A stretch of DNA of 64,000 nt, from NCBI RefSeq assembly GCF_900129465.1, contig NZ_FSRA01000001.1, forward strand, positions 372,001-436,000. The letters run 5' to 3'. The stretch is from Chitinophaga niabensis (lineage in GTDB: Bacteria; Bacteroidota; Bacteroidia; Chitinophagales; Chitinophagaceae). A model generated the notes under the pieces. That model saw only the letters and a program-made list of their open reading frames with translations, searched no databases and was not told the origin of the DNA. Within the stretch, counting starts at the first letter, position 1. Each line of letters begins with the position of its first letter. Position numbers and translations under genes: made by a program. Shown here one piece after another: positions 26,046 to 33,070 of the stretch.

Positions 26046-26668
26046 ATGATGACGAAGGCTACAGCCAGTAATAAATATAACGAAACGTTTGTAATATCGC
26101 TGGTAGTAGTGAACAGGTTCCTGTAATTGGCATTGGGGATCTTCATATAGGCGAAATACCTGTGCAGTGTATACAGGATGGCAGTGAGGGTGCCATAGAT
26201 AAAATAGCCTGTTACAATGAAGAAATTAGGTTCTTCCCATATAGGCGTAATGGTTTCCTGCTGGATAAACTCCATGTAATATATAGTGGTGGCGATAGAC
26301 AGCATGGTGTAGCCGGCAATGAAAGAATAGGAATTGAATTCCTCCAGCTGCTGGATAAAGAACAGGTTAATGGTGTATACGGTGATGAACAGACCCAGTA
26401 GTATTGTCACCAGTCTCCTTCGTTGTGTTTCTTTCAAAAAGCTGCGCAACGTCAGGAAATAGAAGCAGGTGAAAGCAAAGCAGGCAAATGTAAAAAGCCG
26501 GTGGTTATGTTGGGTGGTTTCCATCAGCCACCGGCCGGCGAACTCTGTAAGGATCACGGTAAGGGCGTAGAAAAAGAATACCCGGTATCCCTTTTCCACT
26601 CCCTTCGCAAATAATAGAATACTACAAAGGAATGCTATCCATTCAGCGATTGAGTATAATGAGAACAT
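26024..26668 (-). CDS. Seven-helix membrane protein, probable signalling partner
   Basis: 214 residues with seven hydrophobic segments (about 3-21, 28-47, 57-76, 84-104, 113-135, 147-168 and 190-207). No family motif is recognised and there is no cytoplasmic domain. The gene overlaps the histidine kinase gene by 22 bases; since that kinase lacks a sensor, this protein may supply the sensing part of a three-protein system. That is inference from gene order and length. I know similar hydrophobic proteins next to NarL-type pairs in Bacteroidota, without any proven function. Confidence 0.65.
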   Translation of the reverse strand: MFSLYSIAEWIAFLCSILLFAKGVEKGYRVFFFYALTVILTEFAGRWLMETTQHNHRLFTFACFAFTCFYFLTLRSFLKETQRRRLVTILLGLFITVYTINLFFIQQLEEFNSYSFIAGYTMLSIATTIYYMEFIQQETITPIWEEPNFFIVTGYFIYGTLTAILYTLHRYFAYMKIPNANYRNLFTTTSDITNVSLYLLLAVAFVIIWKRRKS

Positions 26669-26689
26669 TTCTTTGATTGTAAGGTTAAC

Positions 26690-27121
26690 TCAAGGATAGA
26701 GGCTACCGGCGTCGTAAGCCACGTCTTTAAATTCGTCTGTTTTAGGTTCTTCTTCGTCAAGAAGCAGCGGCCTGGGAGTGAGCACATGATTGTCCAGTGC
26801 TGCTGCGTGACCTGGGATGGTAGTGTCGTCTGCCCAGATAGAGGCCACCAGCATAATGGTGACTTTTCCATCCGCGTGGGAAGGAGGATCGTTGGCTTCT
26901 TCCTTCAAATGAATACCTAAAGTAAGCGCAGCACCTCTGTTTTTTGCTGCCGGGGGGAATTGCATCCTGTCGAACATATCATTGGCAGTATCAATGAATG
27001 TCTGCAATTCTGCCAGGGAGTAACATACTCCCTGCGGATAATTCTTAGTGCCGAAATCGTTCATAAACTGCGTATACTGCATGTGAGCATGACCGCGTTT
27101 AAGAAATTTGCCTTTTTGCAT
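26690..27121 (-). CDS. Hypothetical protein, 143 residues
   Basis: No signal peptide and no membrane segment, so probably cytosolic. The N-terminus is basic (MQKGKFLKRGHAH) and the C-terminus strongly acidic (LLLDEEEPKTDEFKD). No recognisable motif; the middle (ALTLGIHLKEEANDPP and VTIMLVASIWADD) looks like alternating beta strands. A second in-frame ATG at codon 14 is possible. It is the gene upstream of the 7-TM/kinase/regulator set, 21 bases away, and its product may be unrelated. Divergent from the caspase operon. Confidence 0.55.
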   Translation of the reverse strand: MQKGKFLKRGHAHMQYTQFMNDFGTKNYPQGVCYSLAELQTFIDTANDMFDRMQFPPAAKNRGAALTLGIHLKEEANDPPSHADGKVTIMLVASIWADDTTIPGHAAALDNHVLTPRPLLLDEEEPKTDEFKDVAYDAGSLYP

Positions 27122-27307
27122 GTGAGTAGAGTTAGAGGTTAGGAATATTATTACACATCAAATTTGCCTTAATTATCAGACAGGTGGCCCCGTCCATTCC
27201 CCCCGGCCGGTATGGGAAATTTCCCGTATGCTTTGGGCCATTTTCCCATTTCCCCGCAGCCCCGTTCTTTTCAACTTTGCTGTATCAACCAGTAAAATCT
27301 TACAAAC

Positions 27308-28726
27308 ATGGAAGACAATACTCTCCCCTTCATCCCGGATCATAAAATAGCCTGGCTCTCGGCAGCAGGCGCCCTGGGATTTATTTTCGGCTGTATCATC
27401 CTCTTCATCGGACCTTCCCCCGATTTCCACGAGATCGTTTATGCTCCCAAGGCCATTGGCCTGAGGGCAGTTAATACCAGCATTGCAGGATACACGCACC
27501 AAATGGACAGCACACAAAAGTTGCTGGACAATTTAGTTATTGATAAAGGAGATACGGTTAAAACCAAACAAGCAGCGCTTTGGAAGAAAAAGAAGGAAAG
27601 CGACTCAGGGATCATTACAAAACTTACTCAATATAAGGAGTTATTTGAAGATTCTTCTCATATTGATACCACCACCTTTAATTTGTTGAACAAGGCATTA
27701 CATTTCCACATCACACTGGAAGACCTGGTGTTATGGGATAAGGATTTTGCCAAACGGGGCTTTAAATGGGAAAGCCCGTACGTGAAAGGTTTCCTGAAAG
27801 ATGCGGCTATCCCCTTCACCATGGAGGAAGATTCCATTTCATTTAAGGCAGTGCGGGCCTCCTCCAATATCGCTTTCATTACCCGGTATCCCATTACCGG
27901 TGTATGGATCATACTGGTACTGATCTTCTGTAGCTTCTGCCCTGTAGCCGCCGTCACCACCTTTTTCCTGAAAAAGAAGGCAGATGATCTGCTGGTTGTA
28001 CCACCCGGTAAAAAGAACTACTTATACACCAGCATCATCGTGCTGTTGTTCATAGGCCTGTTGTTCTTAATTTGCCGCCTTACCTTTTATGATACCGGCA
28101 TTGTAAAGGACCTCTATTTTATGCAGGGGCATACTTCATTTACTACATGGTTTGCCATCATAGGGGCTGTTTCCGGCGCCCTTTGCCTGGCTGGGTTTAT
28201 TTATACTTCTTCCATGCTGGAAACACAGGCAAAACCTGTTATAAAGGCAAGGGAAGAGGCTGCAACGTTTAAGTTCGCAGGCAAAAGCGAAACGGAACTG
28301 TTAGCCACACAGCAGAAAGACGCAGTGAAGGAGCTTGACTGGAAAAAACTGTTCGGTATCTTTAATACCTATTTCATCCTTGCATCCATCATCCTTTCTT
28401 TAATGGTGTTGAATACAGGCACTTTGTACAGCCTGATCAACTCCCTTGATTTTGTTCGCATGCTCACAAATGATTGGGGGTACAGCCCCGTAAGAACGGA
28501 TTTCCTGTACCTGTTCGGAGGTTTGTGTACCCTGGTGCTGCTGCTGGTCTATATCCCGGCCAGGATGCGCTTTGCAGAAACAGATATACCGGACCTCAAA
28601 ACGGATGGGAAATTCTTCGAGTTCCTGAAAACCCCGTTCAAAAATTTCACCGGTATGCTTGCAGCTGCCTCTCCGCTGATCGTAAGTATTGTTCAGTCAT
28701 TAATTGATCTTTTGTTTAAATCCTAA
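27308..28726 (+). CDS. Polytopic membrane protein of unknown function, first gene of caspase operon
   Basis: 472 residues: one membrane helix (about 14-35), a long hydrophilic, mainly helical section (36-196), then five or six helices (about 197-224, 237-260, 275-303, 345-372, 398-420) and a final hydrophobic segment (about 450-470). I recognise no family. The hydrophilic section has pattern-less charged sequence with no Cys. The caspase-fold protease starts 11 bases downstream. Such a layout (a membrane protein with a big soluble domain before a protease) suggests a sensor or a membrane target, but that is inference. A one-mismatch promoter element CAACTTTG lies upstream at about 27270. Confidence 0.7.
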   Translation: MEDNTLPFIPDHKIAWLSAAGALGFIFGCIILFIGPSPDFHEIVYAPKAIGLRAVNTSIAGYTHQMDSTQKLLDNLVIDKGDTVKTKQAALWKKKKESDSGIITKLTQYKELFEDSSHIDTTTFNLLNKALHFHITLEDLVLWDKDFAKRGFKWESPYVKGFLKDAAIPFTMEEDSISFKAVRASSNIAFITRYPITGVWIILVLIFCSFCPVAAVTTFFLKKKADDLLVVPPGKKNYLYTSIIVLLFIGLLFLICRLTFYDTGIVKDLYFMQGHTSFTTWFAIIGAVSGALCLAGFIYTSSMLETQAKPVIKAREEAATFKFAGKSETELLATQQKDAVKELDWKKLFGIFNTYFILASIILSLMVLNTGTLYSLINSLDFVRMLTNDWGYSPVRTDFLYLFGGLCTLVLLLVYIPARMRFAETDIPDLKTDGKFFEFLKTPFKNFTGMLAAASPLIVSIVQSLIDLLFKS

Positions 28727-28737
28727 AAATTATCTCT

Positions 28738-29520
28738 ATGCAAAAAGGAATCTCTTTACACATTGGCCTGAACCGTATTGATCCGGGACATTATTCAGAT
28801 GTTTTCCCGATACTTAAAGGGCCGGAATTTGATGCCGAAGATATGCGTGCGATTGCTGAGAAGATGGGCTTCGATAATGAAAAAATATTAAACGCCGGGG
28901 CAACAAGGGAAGCTGTATTGAACAGGATCAGCCAGGCTGCCAATACCCTTGAAGCGGGTGATATTTTCCTGATCACTTTCTCCGGCCATGGAAGCAACCT
29001 GCCCGGGAAAGAAAAGGATGGTAAGGATGAAACATGGTGCCTGTACAACGGGCAGGTCCCGGATAATGAATTGTTCGATCGTTATTGTGAATTCAGGGAA
29101 GACGTGCGCATCCTGGTTATATCTGATAGCTGCCATAGCGGCACCGTTATTGAACTGCATGGAAACAGGGTGATCAAAAGTCTGCCGGACGAAACGCAAA
29201 AGTATACCTTTTTGTCGAACAAAGCTTTCTATGATAATATCAGGAACGCAGTCCGGGAAAGGAGTGAACAGGACCTGAAAGCCAGTATTAAACTCCTGGC
29301 CGCATGCCAGGATAACCAGGTAACAGAAGATGATGATTTTAACAGCGTGTATACCAGGGAACTGAAAAAAGTATGGCAGCAGGGAAGCTTCCAGGGAAAT
29401 TACCAGCAGTTTCATAACGCATTACTTGCCCGCTTTGATAACACCCCGCAAATCCCCAACTATCTGATGTTAGGAAAATCCAACACTAAGTACGACAATC
29501 AAAGACCTTTTACAGTTTAA
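28738..29520 (+). CDS. Caspase-family (C14) peptidase
   Basis: 260 residues with the caspase/metacaspase fold. The catalytic dyad is readable: His84 in ITFSGHGSN and Cys132 in VISDSCHSG, at the usual distance from each other. The N-terminus (GISLHIGLNRIDPGHY) contains the first strand. There is no signal peptide, so the protein is cytosolic, and no death, NACHT or repeat domain is fused to it. Metacaspases cut after Arg/Lys. It lies between the membrane-protein gene and a secreted-protein gene, 11 and 10 bases away, in one operon. Substrate unknown. Confidence 0.9.
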   Translation: MQKGISLHIGLNRIDPGHYSDVFPILKGPEFDAEDMRAIAEKMGFDNEKILNAGATREAVLNRISQAANTLEAGDIFLITFSGHGSNLPGKEKDGKDETWCLYNGQVPDNELFDRYCEFREDVRILVISDSCHSGTVIELHGNRVIKSLPDETQKYTFLSNKAFYDNIRNAVRERSEQDLKASIKLLAACQDNQVTEDDDFNSVYTRELKKVWQQGSFQGNYQQFHNALLARFDNTPQIPNYLMLGKSNTKYDNQRPFTV

Positions 29521-29530
29521 TACCCCTTAT

Positions 29531-31024
29531 ATGAAAAAGAGCATTATACTCCTGTTTTGCATAATAATGGCAATAACAACATCTGCCCAAAAGAAACTCC
29601 GGATCAAAGGGACCCTGGTTACGAAAAGGAATATCCATTTTGTATTTTCCGGTGGTACGCTGGAATATTTTGTTCCGGAAATGGGAATGGATTCCAGGGG
29701 GCCCATTAAGGTGAGCAAACCCTTTGCCCTCAAGGACAATTATGCCAACCTGTACTTCGAATGGAAGAACCCCTTAAGATTTAAATACGCCTGGACGGAC
29801 TCCGTGTATGATGATCCGGATAATGCCAAAGCCCGCGATTTCCTGACTTCTTTTATCGGATCATTCGGAACAGATATAACCAGTATCAATAAAACCAAGG
29901 GCGCCAGCGAAGGGGAGATCGAAAAAGCAGGAAAAGCCCCCAAATGCAAGTCCGGCAAATCAATTGACCTGAGTACTTCATTCTATGACGTAAACCTCAC
30001 CACGGTATTGCTCATGGCAAGGATGGACCAATGCAACCTGACGGGTGAAGAAATTGATGCGATCAATTACCTGATCAAAGATCTGATCATCCTGGACGCT
30101 GAGCATAGTAACAATATTGCAGGTAAAGTAGAAGAGCATTTTAGCACACTCTATGCGATAGAAAAAATGCAGGAAGTGGAAACAAAGACCAACGACATAG
30201 AAAGCGAAATAGCCAAATACAATAAATCCCAGGAAAAAGAGAAGTCAGCACAGGAGGCCGTACTGCTTGGCCTCAAAAAATTAAAGATCGAAGATCCGGC
30301 CCTGAATACCATCTTAAAGAACGGTATGAGCCAGTTCGTAGAACGAACATCCGCAAAAATGAGGTCGGACAAAGTTTTGATAGCAAAACTGAAACCCCTC
30401 ATAACAGAACTCAGGAACTCCATAAAGAATGCATCCAAAGACTTTCCCGGTTTTGTGAGGATTAGGAGTGTAGATCTGGAAGATGGAAAAGAAGCCGCTG
30501 TAACCTTGCTGCTCACTGAATACAAGTATGATGCAGAAAATAAGGAACTGGTAAAAAGTGCAGATCCCGTAAAAACAACCATGATCTTTACTAATTATGA
30601 CCGTGTGGCGGTTTCTGTTAGTACAGGTTTGTTTTATGGAAGTACAAAACTTACAGGTTATGGTGTAAAACCTGCGGGCGAGGAGTTTGAAGTAGTAAGG
30701 GATGATATTGAGAAAAGCATGCCTGTTACCGCTGCTTTCCTCAACTTCAATGTAAGCCTTGGCTCGCAATGGATCTCCCCCTTAATCCAGATCGGAATGG
30801 ACCCCACTAAAAAAAGACCCATGATGTTATTAGGAGGAGGGTTTTCCATACCAGCCGGGAGGATAGCATTATCAGCCGGAGGCATCTGGACCTGGGAGCA
30901 AAAGCTGAACAAACTGGCTGAAGGGCAAAAAATACCAAAGACCACAGACCTCGAAGCAGATGTTAAATACAGCTTTGATATGCAGCCGAAAGGCTGGTAT
31001 ATCGGTATCCAGTATAATTTCTGA
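29531..31024 (+). CDS. Secreted coiled-coil protein with outer-membrane-like C-terminus
   Basis: 497 residues with a signal peptide (cleavage near TTSAQ, residue ~19). The N-terminal third has beta-type sequence, the middle (about 200-310) is a long charged helical/coiled-coil region (VETKTNDIESEIAKYNKSQE and onward), and the last 120 residues read like short outer-membrane strands (MLLGGGFSIPAGRIALSAGG and a last WYIGIQYNF with terminal Phe). No family recognised. It ends the operon: a hairpin terminator starts 22 bases after the stop. With the caspase in the cytosol and this protein in the envelope, how they meet is not obvious. Confidence 0.65.
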   Translation: MKKSIILLFCIIMAITTSAQKKLRIKGTLVTKRNIHFVFSGGTLEYFVPEMGMDSRGPIKVSKPFALKDNYANLYFEWKNPLRFKYAWTDSVYDDPDNAKARDFLTSFIGSFGTDITSINKTKGASEGEIEKAGKAPKCKSGKSIDLSTSFYDVNLTTVLLMARMDQCNLTGEEIDAINYLIKDLIILDAEHSNNIAGKVEEHFSTLYAIEKMQEVETKTNDIESEIAKYNKSQEKEKSAQEAVLLGLKKLKIEDPALNTILKNGMSQFVERTSAKMRSDKVLIAKLKPLITELRNSIKNASKDFPGFVRIRSVDLEDGKEAAVTLLLTEYKYDAENKELVKSADPVKTTMIFTNYDRVAVSVSTGLFYGSTKLTGYGVKPAGEEFEVVRDDIEKSMPVTAAFLNFNVSLGSQWISPLIQIGMDPTKKRPMMLLGGGFSIPAGRIALSAGGIWTWEQKLNKLAEGQKIPKTTDLEADVKYSFDMQPKGWYIGIQYNF

Positions 31025-31046
31025 CAGAACGTTGTTAAGCCCAAAA

Positions 31047-31076
31047 AAAGGACTGTCCCTAACAGGGCAGTCCTTT
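31047..31076 (+). terminator. Hairpin terminator of caspase operon
   Basis: AAAGGACTG-T-CCCT (31047-31060) pairs with AGGGCAGTCCTTT (31064-31076), with one bulged T and the loop AAC. A run of A lies before it on the plus strand. Confidence 0.75.
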
Positions 31077-31116
31077 GTGTTTGGAAATAATGTTTCTTTG
31101 CTGCAAAATCCGTCAG

Positions 31117-31683
31117 ATGTCCGCTTTGTTGATAGATAGCATTCTGAAGCATGTGCCGCTGAGCGAAAAAGAGCAGCAGCGCATCCCTTCCTTTTTTCAA
31201 TCCCTCCCTATCCGCAAACATCAGTTCCTGTTGCAGGAAGGCCAGGTCTGCAGGTACGAGTATTTTGTACTGAAAGGTTGCTGCCGCCAGTTTGAAATAG
31301 ATGAGGAAGGAAGGGAGAATGTGTTGCAGTTCAGCGTGGAAGGATGGTGGATCTCAGACCTGGATAGCATGCTTACGCAACAGCCCTCCCTGTTTAATAT
31401 TGATGTGCTGGAAAGCGGCGAAGTATTACAGATAGATAAAGCGAAACTGGATGAGCTGTTCAATGAGATCCCTGCTTTTGAACGTTATTACCGGATCATT
31501 TCCCAGAAAGCATTCATTGCATTGCAACGCAGGATCCTCTTCTTCCAGAAACCTGCATTGGAAAGATATGAGGAGTTTGTTAGCCGTTATCCTTTCCTTG
31601 AACAACGGTTGCCGCAGCATCAGGTAGCGGCTTATTTGGGGATTACAAAGGAGTCTTTGAGCCGGTTGAGGAGGGGTAAATAA
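31117..31683 (+). CDS. Crp/Fnr-family regulator
   Basis: 188 residues from the ATG at 31117; an earlier in-frame ATG at 31075 lies inside the hairpin and is unlikely. Cyclic-nucleotide-binding fold: FLLQEGQVCRYEYFVLKGCCR, FEIDEEGRENVLQFS, GWWISDLDSM. The C-terminal HTH is short, HQVAAYLGITKESLSRLRRGK, as is usual in this Bacteroidota group. Cys residues (CRYEYFVLKGCC) lie close to the ligand pocket. It may control the neighbouring ATPase genes or itself; nothing in the sequence decides this. TTTCTTTG, a one-mismatch -7 element, lies at about 31093-31100. Confidence 0.88.
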   Translation: MSALLIDSILKHVPLSEKEQQRIPSFFQSLPIRKHQFLLQEGQVCRYEYFVLKGCCRQFEIDEEGRENVLQFSVEGWWISDLDSMLTQQPSLFNIDVLESGEVLQIDKAKLDELFNEIPAFERYYRIISQKAFIALQRRILFFQKPALERYEEFVSRYPFLEQRLPQHQVAAYLGITKESLSRLRRGK

Positions 31684-31798
31684 TAGGAGAACCCCAACTT
31701 GTTTTTATTCATTCATGCTGGAATATTTCCCCTGTATTTAATTCAACAATTACTTATTTTATTGATAAACAGTTGTTTAGAGCGGTTTATTCATTTTA

Positions 31799-31841
31799 GC
31801 TATAAATTTATAGTTATTTTATTTGGCTATAAATTTATAGC
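31799..31841. promoter_or_regulatory. Twin 16-bp palindromes upstream of the ATPase module
   Basis: GCTATAAATTTATAGT (31799-31814) and GCTATAAATTTATAGC (31826-31841), the second a perfect palindrome, with centres 27 bp apart, both followed by TATTT. A third partial copy, GGCTATTT, adjoins the start at 31872. The whole gap 31684-31871 is AT-rich and holds no gene I can see. Looks like a dimeric-repressor operator. Confidence 0.65.
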
Positions 31842-31871
31842 TATTTACATTTACGCCATAATTGGCTATTT

Positions 31872-33026
31872 ATGAAAATGATAATTGGACCTGCGGCGGA
31901 AGGCGAGTTTTATTTCGCAAGACCTTATTTGAATGAGCGGTTTTGGAAGAAACTGAAAGAGTCTCATCATCTTTCGATTGCTGCGCCACGGAGGGTTGGT
32001 AAATCGTCTTTTATGATAAGTCTGCTTAAAAACGATAAAGAAGGATATCGTTGCATTTATATTATAACTGAATCAATTAATGAACCAAATGAATTCTTCA
32101 AAAAGGTATATAAAACATTGCTTGGGACATTAAATCATGGAGGGAAATTCAAACAGTTTTTTGAAGATGTATTCAAAAGGCTACAGATTACAAAGATTTC
32201 AATGACAGAAATTGAATTTGGCAGAAATGAAATTGATTATTATGAAGAGATATTGCTTTTATGCAGAGAGGTGAAAGAAAGTGATGAAAGAATTGTTCTG
32301 ATGATTGATGAATTCTCCCAGACGCTGGAAAACATTATTATGGATCAGGGTAGGGAGGTTGCGAGGAATTTTTTGCATCAATGCAGAGAACTTCGTCAGG
32401 ATTTAAATGTGAAATCGAAGATCAGTTTTGTCTATACCGGATCCATTGGGTTGGAGAACCTGGTGTTATCTATTGATGAACCAAGATCAATTACTGATAT
32501 CGGCCATTTTAGTATCCCTCCATTTTCGAGTAAGGAAGCAAACGATTTGATTACGCAGATAGTTGACGGCGATCCAATTCTCTTTGAGAAAGAGGAACGG
32601 ATGTATTTTCTGGAAAAAATGAACTGGTTGCTGCCATATTTTATCCAGGTGATGATGGGCGAAATAGAAAGTATTTGTAAAGAGGAGGAGAACCAAAAAA
32701 TTACCAGGGGGATAATTGATCTGGCATTTGAAAGAGCCTTAGGAAATCGCAGTTATTTTGAACATTGGCTAACAAGGTTAAGGAGCATCTTTAAAGGATT
32801 TGATTTTAGTTTTGCAAAAGAAGTGCTGAATAAGGCTGCTGTTAACAAAGGCATTGATTATTTTGAATTGGAAGACACTATAGTAAAGTTCAATATTAAT
32901 GATGCTGCTCCGCTTGTGAATATTCTGCAACATGATGGTTACTTCGTAAAAGATGAGCCAAACAGGATTTATAGATTTAACTCACCTCTCTTGCAAGCCT
33001 GGTGGATTAGGAATGTAGTGATATAA
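31872..33026 (+). CDS. AAA-type ATPase, STAND-like (module gene 1)
   Basis: 384 residues. Walker A reads APRRVGKSS (A38 to S46), with Lys44; the first Gly of the usual GxxxxGK is Ala, as in several archaeal-ATPase-like families. Walker B is RIVLMIDEFSQ (about 131-141), followed by sensor-like SFVYTGSIGLEN. The C-terminal ~100 residues look like a winged-helix/AAA lid: YFELEDTIVKFNINDAAPLV, then LLQAWWIRNVV. No HTH-to-nuclease fusion, no membrane segment. Codons end in A/T more than elsewhere in the window. It precedes the large ATPase gene by 44 bases and is probably co-transcribed. Function unknown; an ATPase switch of the defence/STAND kind is one reading. Confidence 0.7.
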   Translation: MKMIIGPAAEGEFYFARPYLNERFWKKLKESHHLSIAAPRRVGKSSFMISLLKNDKEGYRCIYIITESINEPNEFFKKVYKTLLGTLNHGGKFKQFFEDVFKRLQITKISMTEIEFGRNEIDYYEEILLLCREVKESDERIVLMIDEFSQTLENIIMDQGREVARNFLHQCRELRQDLNVKSKISFVYTGSIGLENLVLSIDEPRSITDIGHFSIPPFSSKEANDLITQIVDGDPILFEKEERMYFLEKMNWLLPYFIQVMMGEIESICKEEENQKITRGIIDLAFERALGNRSYFEHWLTRLRSIFKGFDFSFAKEVLNKAAVNKGIDYFELEDTIVKFNINDAAPLVNILQHDGYFVKDEPNRIYRFNSPLLQAWWIRNVVI

Positions 33027-33070
33027 TTGATGATCCCGGGATATTTCTTTTTACGCTAAAAAAACAAATA

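Noticed and set aside
28738-29520. A CHAT/caspase-gasdermin cell-death system
   Set aside because: No gasdermin-like or repeat protein is adjacent; the flanking proteins do not match that system.
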